Below are positions 33,069 to 44,073 of a stretch of DNA of 64,000 bases, in pieces (position 1 is the stretch's first letter; the number at the start of each line of letters is the position of its first letter). The notes under the pieces are model-generated. The model did not search any database and had not been told where the DNA came from. It worked only from the letters and a program-made list of their open reading frames with translations. The translations under genes and the position numbers were made by a program. The stretch is from Pectinophora gossypiella (lineage: Eukaryota > Arthropoda > Insecta > Lepidoptera > Gelechiidae). The stretch is taken from the NCBI RefSeq assembly GCF_024362695.1, contig NC_065420.1, forward strand, positions 2,698,501-2,762,500, given 5' to 3'.

Positions 33069-33139
33069 AACATCCATACATCGTATTGTAACATAACAGT
33101 GCACGACCAAATCGTTACAAGTTTACACACGAAGTAAGC

Positions 33140-33250
33140 ATGCTACTACTACGGTTACTACTTACTGATGTAAGTAAGTAGTCGATACATGAGCCATGTC
33201 AGGGGCCTTTAGCGGCTCAATTGACTGACACCAGGGTTGATGAGGCTGGT
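33140..33250 (+). mobile_element. SINE-B fragment
   Basis: CATGTCAGGGGCCTTTAGCG and ACACCAGGGTTGATGAGGCT without head. Confidence 0.65.
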
Positions 33251-33254
33251 ATAT

Positions 33255-33884
33255 TAAATTAACCAAATAATTTTGATTAAACAAACTATTGTATTGTACT
33301 TGTAGACATCATACTTTCAAACGTTACCTTGCACTCATTCATCAAACATGAAAGCGAAGTAATTTTTTAGTTCGTTTTCTAGAACCATCCTTTAAAGTTT
33401 TTGTTTCGTTGCCGCTAACATTCTGTATAAATCTCAAATTATAAAACCTAACTAAGTAACGATATTATTTGCAAGTTTAAATAAATAAAATAAATAATTA
33501 TTTACAAGTTCCAAGAAATAATTATTTACAAGTTCCAACAAAAACTTAGCGGAATAACGAATAGAGCCGCCTCCCGTTAAATAGTCCCCAAAATACTAGT
33601 GTTACGAGTACCGCGCTGTATGACAAAATACCTACTTAACCAACGTGAAATATAACGTCATAATTATTTCTATCGACGTAAACGTAATCCCCTATCTACC
33701 CACATCTCCTACACGTACCTACATAAAGATTCAAATCTCTAAATACAACTTTTTTAAAGATAAGTCTACGTAACAAAATATTTAAAGACTCAAGTAAAAT
33801 TAGACAATTAATATTCCGAGATAAACATCAACTTTCTTTTCACATTAAACTTTAACATTTTGTCACCAGCAAGGTTACTATAGT
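33255..33884. other. No recognised feature
   Basis: AT-rich; contains a direct repeat AATAATTATTTACAAGTTCC near 33495 and 33518. Confidence 0.45.
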
Positions 33885-34039
33885 GTATGGTCGAGAGTCA
33901 GCGGATAGCGATAACTGCGAGAGATAGCGATTTTGTAATCTGTGGTTTCCAGGATTTGTGCCCAGTTAATATAAAAAATATATTATCCTCTCAGACGGCG
34001 CCCTGAGTGGAGGTTCGCGCCCAACTGGGCACCGTCACC

Positions 34040-36250
34040 GTGTGGTTTCTTCTCGTCGCGGGCGAAGCCCGCGACGGGGAGACATTCACGGGGCGTGGCC
34101 CCTCTAATGTGGCGGCAGTCGCCGCCCGCTAAAACGGGCGTGGCACGAGGGTGGGACACGGCGGGCGATGATCGCCCCTCCGTGAGCCCGATGGTTGGTC
34201 TTGTCCGTGGTGCCGCCAGCGAGGTCGAGCCCACCGGGTGGTTCCCCGTTGGGGGAGGCCCAGTGAGCGCCCGTCAGCTGGCGGTGGTGTCATGTCAGGG
34301 GAGCTGCTCCGTCGCCGGGGCAGCTGGTGTCGGGTCGGCTGGAGGGGGGGAGAGGACTGCTTCCACTGCCACTGGAAGCGTCAACTCATCCCCCGGGGGG
34401 GGTGGCCACAATCCTGACTACTCGACGAGGAGTAGTGGATGTGGGCAGCCCCGGTCCAGTCCGGTGTTGGTAGTCAGTGCCCACCGGTGAGTTGGCCCAG
34501 CAGGGATGCCAGGCCTCCCACGATGATGGGCACTGGGTCAGTCCTTGTGCGGATGGCCGCCAGGATGTCGTGGAGCAGCTGGATAGACTGCTCCAACACT
34601 TCCAACTTCTCGTCGTTGGCGGAATCTGCGGGTGCCTCCGCTCGGGGCCTCGCCTTCTTCCCCTTGGGAGGGGCGGCGGCTGCTGTCATCGATGTCGAGG
34701 GCTGCAGGGGGACGGATTCCACGGCGATCGGTTCAGCGGTGGTGGTATCGGTGGGGGCGGGCTTCGTCCTCTTGCGGACCCGCTTCGGCCTTTGCGGCTT
34801 AGGCCCATCTGGGCCGTTCGCCGCGGCCATGAGCGAGGCTCGTGCAGTCGGCTCGCTGGAGGGATCCACCACGGTGGAGGGTGCTGGTGTAGTTCCTCTT
34901 GGTGTCCTGGTCAGTGGCGCAGTACCCGCCCTTGTGTTGCGCAGCTCGCGCAGTTTGATTGGACACGAAGGGCTGTTTGCCGGGTGCGTCCCCCCGCAGT
35001 TAGCGCAGGTTGCCGGGACCTCCCGGGGGCGCAGACAGTCTTTGGCCGCGTGGTTCCCACCACAGCGGACACAGGCAGCAGGACGGTGGCAATTATGGCT
35101 GCTGTGCCTAAATTGCTGGCAGCGGTGGCATTGGGCTGCACCTCTTCGCCCTCTCCACGCCTCGACTTTGACGCCGGGCATGCAGAGAAGGTCGGAGATC
35201 TCGTAGACCTGCTGGAAGCCCAGCGTCCTACGGATCTCCACGAAGTAGATACAGCCCGATCTTCCCTCTCTGGCCTGGATGGGGCGGATGTAGGTTGGTT
35301 CATAGCCGCGGGCCCGCAGCTCCTTCTCCAACTCGGCGGTGTCAGTGTCGAACGGGAGGCCTCGTACGGCCAGCTTCAGCGAGCGCTCCGCCGGGGGGGC
35401 GTACGCGAACCAGGAGAGTCCCGTGGCTCTCTCCAGGGTGGTAAGGTACCGCTGGTAGAGCCGGAACTCTTCCTCGGTCCTCGCCAGGAAGCGTACGCCC
35501 TTCCCGTAGGGGCGCGCGTTCGGGACGTGGCCCAGCATCTCCCGCAGCTGGCGGAAGTGGTGCGGCCAGTTCGGCAGCTGGTCCACCACTATGGGCGGGA
35601 TTTTCCTGCTCGCTGGGGCGAGCGGCGGCTGCTGGGTGGTCTTCTTGGACGGCGGCGATGGCGTGGGCGTCGTCCGGAGGGACGGGCGCGGCGGCGCGTG
35701 CGGCGGCGAAGCCGGGTTGGTGTTTAACACCGCCGCGTATGATCGCGGCGGCGTTGTCTCCATGTCCAGTAAGGGCATGGAGAGTGCAGTCGGCGGGGTA
35801 GTCCTCGCGCGGGGTTGCGGTGAGGGGCGTTCCGGCGGCGTGGAGGTCCTCTTTGCCGCGGCCTCTGTTCCCGGAAGTTGGGGCAGGGGCAGCGGGAAAG
35901 CGGGCGGCCGATGGATAGTGCCACTGAGTGGCGGTGCTGGTGTTGGCGTCATGGCTGCGATTGCAGTGGCGGCGGTGATTGCAGTCGTGGCGCAGGTGCG
36001 CACAAACACGCGCGACCTGCGCTTTGACACTCCAGCCGTTGGGGGAGCCATGTTCACCCCGTTTCGATCTGGGTTCGGTGTTGCTGCGTGGCTGTCCGCG
36101 TGCGAAGCTTAGCGGTCCGCCTGGCAGAGCACACGCTACCGCTCCCTCCCCGGTGAGACCCGCTGGTGGGAGGCCGGGGGTTGGTAGGAGCAGTAACGGT
36201 GATACCGTTTGGTACCGCGGAATCAGGAGGGTATTTTGGTAAAAATACCC
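34040..36250 (-). mobile_element. GC-rich Jockey-type element with ORF1 but no ORF2
   Basis: About 2.2 kb, much more GC-rich than its surroundings. It has a 5' leader (36250-36058), ORF1 (36057-34474) and about 430 bp of 3' sequence with strong hairpins (GTCGCGGGC/GCCCGCGAC at 34053-34073; GCCCGCTAAAACGGGC near 34127). An RT/endonuclease ORF of about 2.5-3 kb cannot fit. Boundaries are approximate. Confidence 0.75.
34474..36057 (-). CDS. Jockey-type LINE ORF1 (Gag-like), 527 aa
   Basis: RNA-binding Gag-like protein of a non-LTR retrotransposon, expected to package its RNA. Residues 1-150 are Pro/Thr/Ala-rich. Residues about 225-300 form an RRM-like/PRE_C2HC-type region (LKLAVRGLPFDTDTAELEKE). 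Three zinc knuckles follow: C310-X2-C-X4-H-X4-C323, C329-X2-C-X3-H-X4-C341 and C351-X2-C-X3-H-X6-C365. A basic segment (KPQRPKRVRKRTKP) precedes a short amphipathic C-terminus. The frame is intact, so the insertion is not old. It lies sense to the host gene. No ORF2 follows. The large plus-strand frames here are shadows of this GC-rich ORF. Confidence 0.88.
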   Translation of the reverse strand: MNMAPPTAGVSKRRSRVFVRTCATTAITAATAIAAMTPTPAPPLSGTIHRPPAFPLPLPQLPGTEAAAKRTSTPPERPSPQPRARTTPPTALSMPLLDMETTPPRSYAAVLNTNPASPPHAPPRPSLRTTPTPSPPSKKTTQQPPLAPASRKIPPIVVDQLPNWPHHFRQLREMLGHVPNARPYGKGVRFLARTEEEFRLYQRYLTTLERATGLSWFAYAPPAERSLKLAVRGLPFDTDTAELEKELRARGYEPTYIRPIQAREGRSGCIYFVEIRRTLGFQQVYEISDLLCMPGVKVEAWRGRRGAAQCHRCQQFRHSSHNCHRPAACVRCGGNHAAKDCLRPREVPATCANCGGTHPANSPSCPIKLRELRNTRAGTAPLTRTPRGTTPAPSTVVDPSSEPTARASLMAAANGPDGPKPQRPKRVRKRTKPAPTDTTTAEPIAVESVPLQPSTSMTAAAAPPKGKKARPRAEAPADSANDEKLEVLEQSIQLLHDILAAIRTRTDPVPIIVGGLASLLGQLTGGH

Positions 36251-36254
36251 CCCC

Positions 36255-36652
36255 CCTGCTTCTCTCCGTCTAAGGCAGCTCGTGTGGGTAGACGTTCGAA
36301 TTGCTTCCGAGCACGTGCGAACAGCAGCGATCCAGGGCACCGTCATAGCTGTTGTCTTTAGTTTTATACCTCAGTGCAATGCAGGACGGAAGGGGCAAGT
36401 CACAGGGACTGTAACCTGGTACCTGACAGAGGGCAGCAGTAACTGTCAGTACTATTCAGAGGCGGAGGACAGGAGTCCTAGTATGGCTTTGTAATAGACT
36501 ACTCTGGGCGCCATCCCACTTGCGGCAGACAGAGTACTGCGGGGCGGAAGGCAAGAGGGAAACCACTGTCCTATTTTTCTCTAAAAAAGTAGCATGGAGA
36601 GTATTTTAAATGGTACATCGACAAGAGCGTGGCTCTTAAATTGATGATGATG
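36255..36652 (+). mobile_element. LINE 3' end with (GAT)n tail
   Basis: Runs from GGCAGCTCGTGTGGGTAGAC through CAGAGTACTGCGGGGCGGAA to CGACAAGAGCGTGGCTCTTA and GATGATGATGAT. It shares its last 40 bp with LINE-T. Confidence 0.65.
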
Positions 36653-36784
36653 ATGAGAGCCCTCAGCGGTCCCCATTTGTCCGACCAAATAGTTAATGCC
36701 ATTTGTGGCAGTAAAATAAGTTACATCAAAAAAAATATCTTGACTTGATGTTGGTAATAGAAAGACCGTACCTATTGGTACTTA

Positions 36785-36965
36785 TTTTCATTAACACAGT
36801 TGGCTCGACCATTATAAACGGCGACACGGCTCGCCACCTATCACGTTGGTCTAACAGAAAGCTCAAAGCAGGTGTGGGTACGAGTATTTAGTTCATCTTG
36901 CGATGGATGTACCTCTTCCTACCTATAGCCCCTAATAGGGATATAGTCCTAGTAGTTACCTATTG
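36785..36965 (+). mobile_element. SINE-F body
   Basis: ACACAGTTGGCTCGACCATT, TATCACGTTGGTCTAACAGA and GCGATGGATGTACCTCTTCC. Confidence 0.65.
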
Positions 36966-37224
36966 GTATATAGTGAAAATGATGATCATCACTTATCGTC
37001 TTATCGCCCTCACTGGGGCCAGAGTCTGTGTTGTACTCTTTGGTTTATTTTACTGTAATACACACCTGTTACCAAAATGTATTTATAAGGAGGAACTAAA
37101 CTTTCTCTACCAATTGGATACATATTTCTAACTTAACTCTTCAAGAACATACCGTTTTTATCGCACCGTCCCGCATTCAAGTTTTTATGGTTGATTGGTT
37201 GATTCCTGTTAGTGGTTGCCTGGT

Positions 37225-37285
37225 AGAAATTGCTTCAGAGCAATAAGGCCGCACGTTTTGTTTCTGTGCAATAAAGTATATTTGC
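37225..37285 (+). mobile_element. LINE-U 3' end
   Basis: GAGCAATAAGGCCGCACG then CTGTGCAATAAAGTATATTT, the same 3' UTR as at 20505 and 21030. Confidence 0.65.
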
Positions 37286-37547
37286 TTATATTACTAATAT
37301 GTACGAATGGGCTGGTAGAGATGTAATATAGTATACCCATTCCGCGCTAGCTATTTTTAAATTCCATGTATTAAGGGGTGGCCCTATGCGAACTGTACAA
37401 CTGAGAGAGAGAATATTTATTCTCTATTATGGAATGTAGAAATATTATCCCTTTTTTATAGAATAAAGCTCTTTAAATTGAAGATATTATTCAACCATTA
37501 CGATCTAGGTACTATTCGGGTGGGTAAGTAAATATTTATCTTGTGCT

Positions 37548-37897
37548 GGAGAGCCGTGGTAGCACAGTTGGGAGAAAGCTTGCCTCCCACTTTGAGGTCG
37601 CAGGTTCGAATCCAGCACATGATAAACTAATGATTGTCGAGTTTCTTTCGAATTCATGTTTGGATCATAAATGATTATCACGTGCTCAGCGGTAAAAAAA
37701 ACATCGTGAGGAAACTCACATTCCCGGGAAATGCATTTTCGGATGTATGTCACCCAACGTGTATTAGGCTGGTTTCCCGTTCGCGGGTTGGAAGGTCAGA
37801 CAGGCAGTCGCTTCTGTAAGAAACCGGACCTGTCAAGTTTCATGTTAGGTAAACGGACCCTGTGAATAACGCGATAATACTAGGGAGATTATGATGA
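37548..37897 (+). mobile_element. SINE-D, full copy
   Basis: The head has A box TAGCACAGTTGG and B box GGTTCGAATCC, both perfect to consensus. Body CATCGTGAGGAAACTCACAT, GCGGGTTGGAAGGTCAGACA; tail CTAGGGAGATTATGATGA. Confidence 0.85.
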
Positions 37898-37899
37898 CT

Positions 37900-38860
37900 T
37901 AGCTTAAGGCTACTCTTCAAAATGTTTCATATACGAGTACCTACATATCAGAATCTTATCTCAAACTATGCGCTGAATTTGTGTTAGCATTAAGCGGCCG
38001 ACTGTACTTCTGTTTTTTATTCATTTTTTACTTTTCCTTTATGTTGCGTTTATGTACAATAGAGTATTTTATATTCTGATTTTTTTTGACGAAGCTTGTG
38101 GGTCTTTTTGATTTTTTATTATTATTACTTAATAATTTATTAAAATATTATTCTACTGTAGTATTGTAAACAAACATGCAGCTAAATCACCAAATAACTC
38201 TCTAGTCAAATAGATAAATGTCCTATGCGGCAAATCGATAAGGAACATTAAAAAAAAACAAATAATCAGTGACCAATTTATAACATACCTAAGAATTCAA
38301 ATACAATTTTAAATTAATGTTTACTTATCACACACTGCAATAAAAACTAACGAAAGTGTGTATTTGTTTTATGTATTTACAAAGTATAAAAAGTAAAAGT
38401 ACAACTGTTATAATGGTTCTTATTTCGTAAGGGTTAGGGTCGAGATTGCAGCATTGTGTAGCTATTACATGTGATGTGTCAAATACTTTTACCGATTCGC
38501 GTTGTTGACTTTCTCGGAAGGTCGTGGAACATAGACTAGAGTGGAGTGGGTTGGTCTAAAGTTTATTGTTTATTTATTTTTTTATTTATGTTTTTTAGTT
38601 TGCTTAAATTACTACCTACGTCCGGTAAGCTGGAAAAAACAGTCAGTTTTTGCAAAGTAATAAATTTACTGGTTGCACTTAAGAACTATTGGTTACATGT
38701 CGTTTCTGCAACAGCATAAATTTACTTACTACTAATGGTTCATAATTTAAAAAGGGAAACTCACAAAGAGAAAATTTAAATCGAAAAAAGCCGGCGGCGT
38801 CTTCTCAATGACGATACATAGATTGAAAGAATTTCGCATGGACAGGAGGAGGACCCTGAA
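37900..38860. other. Mostly unassigned
   Basis: AT-rich; a worn J3-like piece near 38215-38255 (CCTATGCGGCAAATCGATAA). No gene seen. Confidence 0.45.
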
Positions 38861-38861
38861 G

Positions 38862-38955
38862 AAGAGAAGGAGGTGGTGCAATGGTTAACACGCTCGTCCC
38901 GGCTTAACAAGAGCTGCGGGTTCAAGTCCTGTCCGAGACAGATTTTATTTCGATT
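38862..38955 (+). mobile_element. Another tRNA-headed SINE fragment
   Basis: GGTGGTGCAATGGTTAACAC resembles an A box and GCGGGTTCAAGTCCTGTCC a B box. The head differs from the other families and only this copy is present. Confidence 0.6.
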
Positions 38956-39574
38956 TAAATTTACAGGATATAAATCTAATAATTGATGAACATAGACTTA
39001 GAGGAACAACAAATAGTAAAAAAAAGAACCTGTAGAAAAAATATAGAACGAAGCGACTCTACTGTCATTTCTGTCGCGACTCGCAACATTTACGCAATCG
39101 TTTCCGACACACATGACGTGTGAAAAACATTTCTTTCTCATCTCTCATTCATAGATCTGGCCAATTATAAAAGTAAATATACTATGCATCAATAAATTAA
39201 TTGGGCAATTTGGGTAAAGAGCCGTTTTCAATAATAGTTTTTATAACATACGTTTGACGTCTTTATGTTGTGTTGTATACTATTAGAAGTGATAAAGAAT
39301 TTCTCTTTTCCCTTGCATTTGGCACTTCAAAGATTTTTTTAATAATTAATAATACTTCGTACTATTTAAAAATAATTTAATGAAAGTAATGACGAAATCG
39401 CGATTCGATTAGAGATTGCTTGATGAGAGATTAGCGGTACTAACATCCATTGCAAGATGAACTAAGTCATTTTATCAAATAAGTAAATTAGATAAGAACT
39501 TATCTAGTAGTAATTATTTTATCTATTTATCTAGATGTATATTATTATGGAGAATACTAAAGCGACAAGAGCGT
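38956..39574. other. No recognised feature
   Basis: AT-rich intronic sequence. Confidence 0.5.
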
Positions 39575-39785
39575 GCGTCATCGCTATCGACCCGCTAAGG
39601 TCGATTAATTCTTTCAAATATTCTTCCTCTCAGACGACTCCCTGAGTTGGTGTTCGCGCCTAACTGGGTACCCTGAGGCCTGTTGTCTTTTTTGTACCGG
39701 GTGAAAGCCCTCAGTGCTCCCCATTTGTCCGGCCAAGTAGATAATGCCATCTGTGGAAAATCTACAAAAAGGCACAAAAAATATC
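39575..39785 (+). mobile_element. J3 copy
   Basis: GTCATCGCTATCGACCCGCT through CTGAGTTGGTGTTCGCGCC to GGAAAATCTACAAAAAGGC. Confidence 0.75.
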
Positions 39786-40378
39786 CCTATGGAAAAAATA
39801 TCCATATTATATTAGTTTATTTAACGATATATAGATTAGTTAACGAAATATCTTATAATAATATAAACAAGGTTTTCATAATACAAAATATGGAAATAAG
39901 GTAACTGACGTAACTTATCTTATTAAAGGTTACAAATCGATCGAATCTATAATGTTGCATGGGTTATGAATATTATTTACATATGTTTATGAAACTTTTA
40001 TAATTCTTTTTACATAATTTTAATGGAATTTTCTAACTTGGCAATCTATAAACCCTACAGTTAAGTAATCGAAACGTTTAAGTTTACAATACACATTTTT
40101 TAAACCTCTCGTACCGTCTCACAACTCCAATGGTTTTGTCAGTGAAAGAATAATAAATTAATCTGTCTATCTTAATAGAAATAACCGGCATGATATTTTC
40201 AAGAGTAGATCTATGTTTAAGAGAACGTATACAATTATTTAAACAATCTTGTCCTAGCGGCATGGTAACAGCGTAGCGCGCGTTCGCGAAAATATCGAGA
40301 GCTTCAGCCAATAGTCGTTCGACCTTTATCCACGTAGATTCGCTGCGTCTATTGGTTGATACCCCTGATATATATATA
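39786..40378. other. Unassigned
   Basis: A 75-codon minus frame at 40084-40311 has no recognised domain. I leave it unannotated as a gene. Confidence 0.4.
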
Positions 40379-40437
40379 TCGTCACTGAAAAGGCAAAATT
40401 ACGTAAGCGCCAAAATTCCATTTCAAGAAAAAGCCTA
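40379..40437 (+). mobile_element. Solo terminus of the 48-51 kb TIR element
   Basis: TCGTCACTGAAAAGGCAAAA then TTACGTAAGCGCCAAAA matches the 37-bp TIR at 48066 with one mismatch and continues into the same ATTTCNAGAAAAAGCC. No partner end nearby. Confidence 0.8.
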
Positions 40438-40804
40438 ATACACGTAGCGAAAGTCTATCTATATAAATAAACGTCATAACAGACGAAGTCCGCTTTATTC
40501 GTCGCGCTAGCCGCGACAGCGTATACGTGCAGATACAACTGAAGTATGTACGTTTCCTCCATTAAACCTCTATACTTATGCAATGTCAAAAGTCGTGTTC
40601 ATTCAAAGTCAACCACTATCACTTGGCTGTACCACATTATATTGCATGTCACTGCATTAAACTGTATTTTAGCATAGTCACCGACAAAACTCGACAGGCA
40701 TTGAGTAATATCCAACAGAATTGGATAGACAACTTTTATCTATTGGTAAGATTAATGAATGGAAATACTTTTATTAGACCGTTGGATGTAAAAGAAGTTT
40801 TTAT

Positions 40805-40900
40805 AAGCTACTTTGGCAGCTCAGTATCAACCCTGACACCAGGGTTGCTGAGGTTGGTTATCGACCCCTCACCCAAGGGTGACGCACAATAGAAGAAGTT
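40805..40900 (+). mobile_element. SINE-B tail fragment
   Basis: CAACCCTGACACCAGGGTTG and a worn ACCTCACCC continuation. Confidence 0.55.
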
Positions 40901-40974
40901 ACTTAAATTAATTTATTATACGTTGGCAAAGTGATTTGGAGATGAAGTCAAGTGATTGAAATTAGTACCGTAAT

Positions 40975-41012
40975 TAAATTAAATTAAATTAAATAAATTT
41001 AATTAAAAACAT
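40975..41012. repeat. (AAATT)n microsatellite
   Basis: TTAAATTAAATTAAATTAAA followed by related A/T repeats. Confidence 0.8.
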
Positions 41013-41730
41013 CTGTTCTTACAAAATTTATATTCAATTAAAACCGCCTTTGCAAAAAGTCCATTGATTTGAATTCTATATTTAAATTCTTAAAAAAACA
41101 TATAACAGGAAAATATTTAAATAATTCTCACTTTTCTCCTTACAAATAAAATAAATATAAACCAGTACCACAGTATTCTACTAACCGCAAAGTCAAGGTT
41201 GATGCTCAACCAGCCGTGCGCTTGCGTTCCGCTCATTATCGACTATTGATCCCTCGATATAGATCCACAGGTCTATAGTTGGTATCATTGAGCTCAATCG
41301 ACATGCTTTTGTGAAGGTTCCAATTATGAACTTAAATCTTTTAATCTACTTGTATCCAATTACCGAATTGGATTCAGTTAAATTGGTAATTCAATTTAAT
41401 TGAAATTGTGGTTGTTATTTAATTATATTGATTGATTTTGGTGGTATTATATAGACAGATGTTATGGTCAGCGCATTCTTTGTAACCCTAGGGTTAATTA
41501 AGTAGAAGTTTTACGAAGATAGGGAAAACAATGAAATGGATGGATCACTCTTTCTTTAGTTCGACCACCTTTCTATGGATGAATGGTGTGATATATGGTT
41601 GCGTTTGGATTTATTTAGTCTTTTGCACGTTGCGACAGACAAGACTAGATTGACTGTTTGAGATTTACTCGGTTATTGTCGTAATTAGAACACATAACAT
41701 AAAACATAAATAGTTACGCTGGTCAGCGGG
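41013..41730. other. No recognised feature
   Basis: AT-rich sequence upstream of a LINE fragment. Confidence 0.45.
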
Positions 41731-42055
41731 AGTCACCTTACTCGACAAAATTCGAAATGAGTACATCCGAGGTAGTTACAAGATTGCCCCAATAGTCGAT
41801 AAACTTCAAGAAAAACGAATGCGCTGGTACGGCCACGTCATGAGACGCCCAGAAGACCATATAGTCAGAACAGCCCTAAATATCCCGACGTCAAAAAGAG
41901 GGCGTGGAAGACCCCCCGCCACATGGTTAACGACGGTCCAAAAGGACCTGAAACAATTAGACCTGGACGCCAAACTGGCCCAAAACCGACCAACCTATAG
42001 AAATAGGATAAGGAGAGCCGACCCTGTATAAGCGGGACAAGGCTTAGGAAGAAGA
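41731..42055 (+). pseudogene. RTE-like LINE ORF C-terminus
   Basis: Encodes RMRWYGHVMRRPEDHIVRTA, GRGRPPATWLTTVQKDLKQL and NRIRRADPV*, typical of the end of RTE-type RT proteins. It ends in (AAG)n at 42045-42058. 5'-truncated. Confidence 0.8.
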
Positions 42056-42061
42056 AGAACA

Positions 42062-42140
42062 TAAAACATAAATAGCCTATATACGTCCCATTGTTGGGCA
42101 CAGGCCTCCCCTATACATAAGCATACTCTACTATAACCAC
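42062..42140 (-). mobile_element. SINE-A tail fragment
   Basis: ATAGCCTATATACGTCCCAT and GGGCACAGGCCTCCCCT; truncated. Confidence 0.6.
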
Positions 42141-42141
42141 C

Positions 42142-42430
42142 ACAATAAAATTATGATTCCTAGCTATGACATTACTATGGCCGAACTATCAATTACGTAG
42201 TCTCAAATGTGCAGTGTCCCTTCAAAATTTGATTATGTCAGAAATTGCTTTTAAATTACAGTTTTGTAAAGCAACGTGTAGAACATTATCAGGTACTTAC
42301 TTCTTGTTTCAATTGAAATTACGTCATATTAAATAATGATTATTCAATGCAACAAAGTGACAATAGAAGCACAAACAATGTTACTTATGATCGAATTTAA
42401 ACCTATTGTGGCATTTATTTGGTCAATAAG
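42142..42430. other. No recognised feature
   Basis: Short unassigned stretch. Confidence 0.4.
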
Positions 42431-42434
42431 TACT

Positions 42435-42555
42435 TAAGTTTTTTTTACCTTTGATGGGTTTGCTCTTGGCCCCAGACTTGCCTGAAGGCATTGACGAGGC
42501 CTAAGATGGAGCGAGCTCGCCCTGAAGGTGCCTGTTCACTCTGGCCTTGAGAGTA
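42435..42555 (-). pseudogene. LINE RT C-terminal fragment
   Basis: Minus translation gives KARVNRHLQGELAPS then KSGAKSKPIKGKK. Its relative at 63775-63975 reads GAFKARVNRHLLG, a common end of insect LINE RTs. Confidence 0.7.
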
Positions 42556-42597
42556 TGTTATTTTATTGAATCTAGTCTGAACGCGAGAAAAACCCGG

Positions 42598-42672
42598 TAT
42601 TATGTGTTCTAATCTCCACCAACCCGCAGTGGAGCAGCGTAGTGGAGTATGCTCCATACCTCCTCCAGTGAC
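42598..42672 (+). mobile_element. SINE-A body fragment
   Basis: CTCCACCAACCCGCAGTGGA and GGAGTATGCTCCATACCTCC. Confidence 0.6.
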
Positions 42673-42959
42673 ATGTAGGTATAGGAGGAAATAAATCTTC
42701 AAACCACATATCACACCATTCATCCGAAAGGTGATCGAACTAAAGAAAGACTGATTGCACTTGTCCAAACACACATTAAGCTTAAGCGGCAATCCAACTT
42801 AATAGTAGCATGATAAATTAGAATCCGACTAGGCAATTAATATAATCTTTTTTTATTAATTACAGGTTTTATGACTGAAGAATATTGATTATAAGTAAAT
42901 AAAATTAATTGGAAAAACTGACGTGGCGTGTAAAGGTTATAAAAGCCATAGTAACATAA

Positions 42960-43085
42960 TATAATGATAAATAGATAATAAAATACTTTATTGAGCACAA
43001 TGGACACAAAACACAGAGATAAGGACAACATATACAGAAAAGCACAACAGGCGGCCTTATTGCTCATGCAGCAACTCGTATCGTA
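42960..43085 (-). mobile_element. LINE-U 3' end (longer variant)
   Basis: Reverse: AATACTTTATTGAGCACAAT, ACAGAAAAGCACAACAGGCG and GCCTTATTGCTCATGCAG. Matches 59800-59900. Confidence 0.7.
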
Positions 43086-43124
43086 AGAATCGGCACCAGT
43101 TACATCAATAAACTATTCATAATA

Positions 43125-43180
43125 AACACCCTGGGTAGTTAATGCCACCTGCGGCAAATCTATAATAAGTCACAAAAAAA
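43125..43180 (+). mobile_element. J3 short copy
   Basis: GGTAGTTAATGCCACCTGCG to ATAATAAGTCACA and poly-A. Confidence 0.7.
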
Positions 43181-43484
43181 AACATACACTGTATAATATT
43201 AATGTCCAACTATATAAGTAATAATATGGTTACCGATGATCTGTGTCACAGGCCAACGTAATATAAACCAGGGAGGTCGAACAATTTCACTAAAATATTC
43301 TCAGTCGAGTCACGCACCTTTCGGATGCCGGCAGGTAGTGTCGCTTTATAATTTGTAGGTTAATATGTGACCGAGTGTGATAAAAAACAAGGCTTTTTTA
43401 GTTCGCTGAAGGTTAAGGATTTTAGTCTATTGTGAATTGTAGAGTTGGTAATAATAATATCGTTTATTGATTTGACTGTGATCA

Positions 43485-43600
43485 GGTTGTGAGACGCTGC
43501 AGTAGTTTTAGGTGGATGAGACGTTCGTTATGTAAAAAATGACGATTCAAAGTGTAACTACGTTACATACTGAATAAAGATATTTTTGAATTTGAATTGA
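43485..43600 (+). mobile_element. LINE-E 3' end
   Basis: GGTTGTGAGACGCTGCAGTA to CTGAATAAAGATATTTTTGAA and GAATTTGAATT. Confidence 0.75.
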
Positions 43601-44062
43601 ACATATAGATGTGTCGTTTTGAGATAGTTTTGGTTTGAATTTGAACGTCATTCTATGATTAATCGATGCGATACAGGGTTTCTCTAGGGATTTCTTTTTT
43701 TGAATAAACATATTTTATTAAACTTATAGAATTGTCCAGTATGTGAGCCTAACGCCTTTCTAGACCACGGAGGTTATATATATTATATCCTGTATTTTTT
43801 TGGTTACGCCACAAGAATAAAACCATCGAATCAACACTGTAAGTTTTATGCAAAGGCAACTTCGCATTTTTTTCTCATACTATGTACAAGTACGAAATGT
43901 AAAATTATGTCATACTCATAAACATTAGTCTGCACATTATTTCTCCATCCGAACCATCCGAGATTATGCTAAATTACCATGTGCTTATGAAACCGTAAGT
44001 GCTAGAGATGTTCCTAATGTTAGTAACTAGTATCACAAGTAATTTGTTATTTGCATGATGAT
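43601..44062. other. Mostly unassigned
   Basis: Includes a SINE-A head scrap near 43745 (GTGAGCCTAACGCCTTTCTA). No gene seen. Confidence 0.4.
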
Positions 44063-44073
44063 ACTTTAGAACA

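Larger units (their letters stand above)
33985..36740 (+). mobile_element. J3 element split by a 2.6-kb nested insertion
   Basis: J3 words CCTGAGTGGAGGTTCGCGCC lie at 33985-34037. The J3 3' part (GAGAGCCCTCAGCGGTCCCC to AAGTTACATC, A-rich) resumes at 36653-36740. Between them sit the Jockey-type ORF1 element on minus and another LINE 3' end on plus. About 35 bp of J3 is missing at the junction. Confidence 0.65.

Noticed and set aside
34095..36346. Large frames of 130-416 codons overlapping the Jockey-type ORF1
   Set aside because: High GC content suppresses stops in all frames. Only the 527-codon frame has zinc knuckles and recognisable domains.
40084..40311. 75-codon minus-strand frame
   Set aside because: No domain and no supporting context; within expectation for chance frames.
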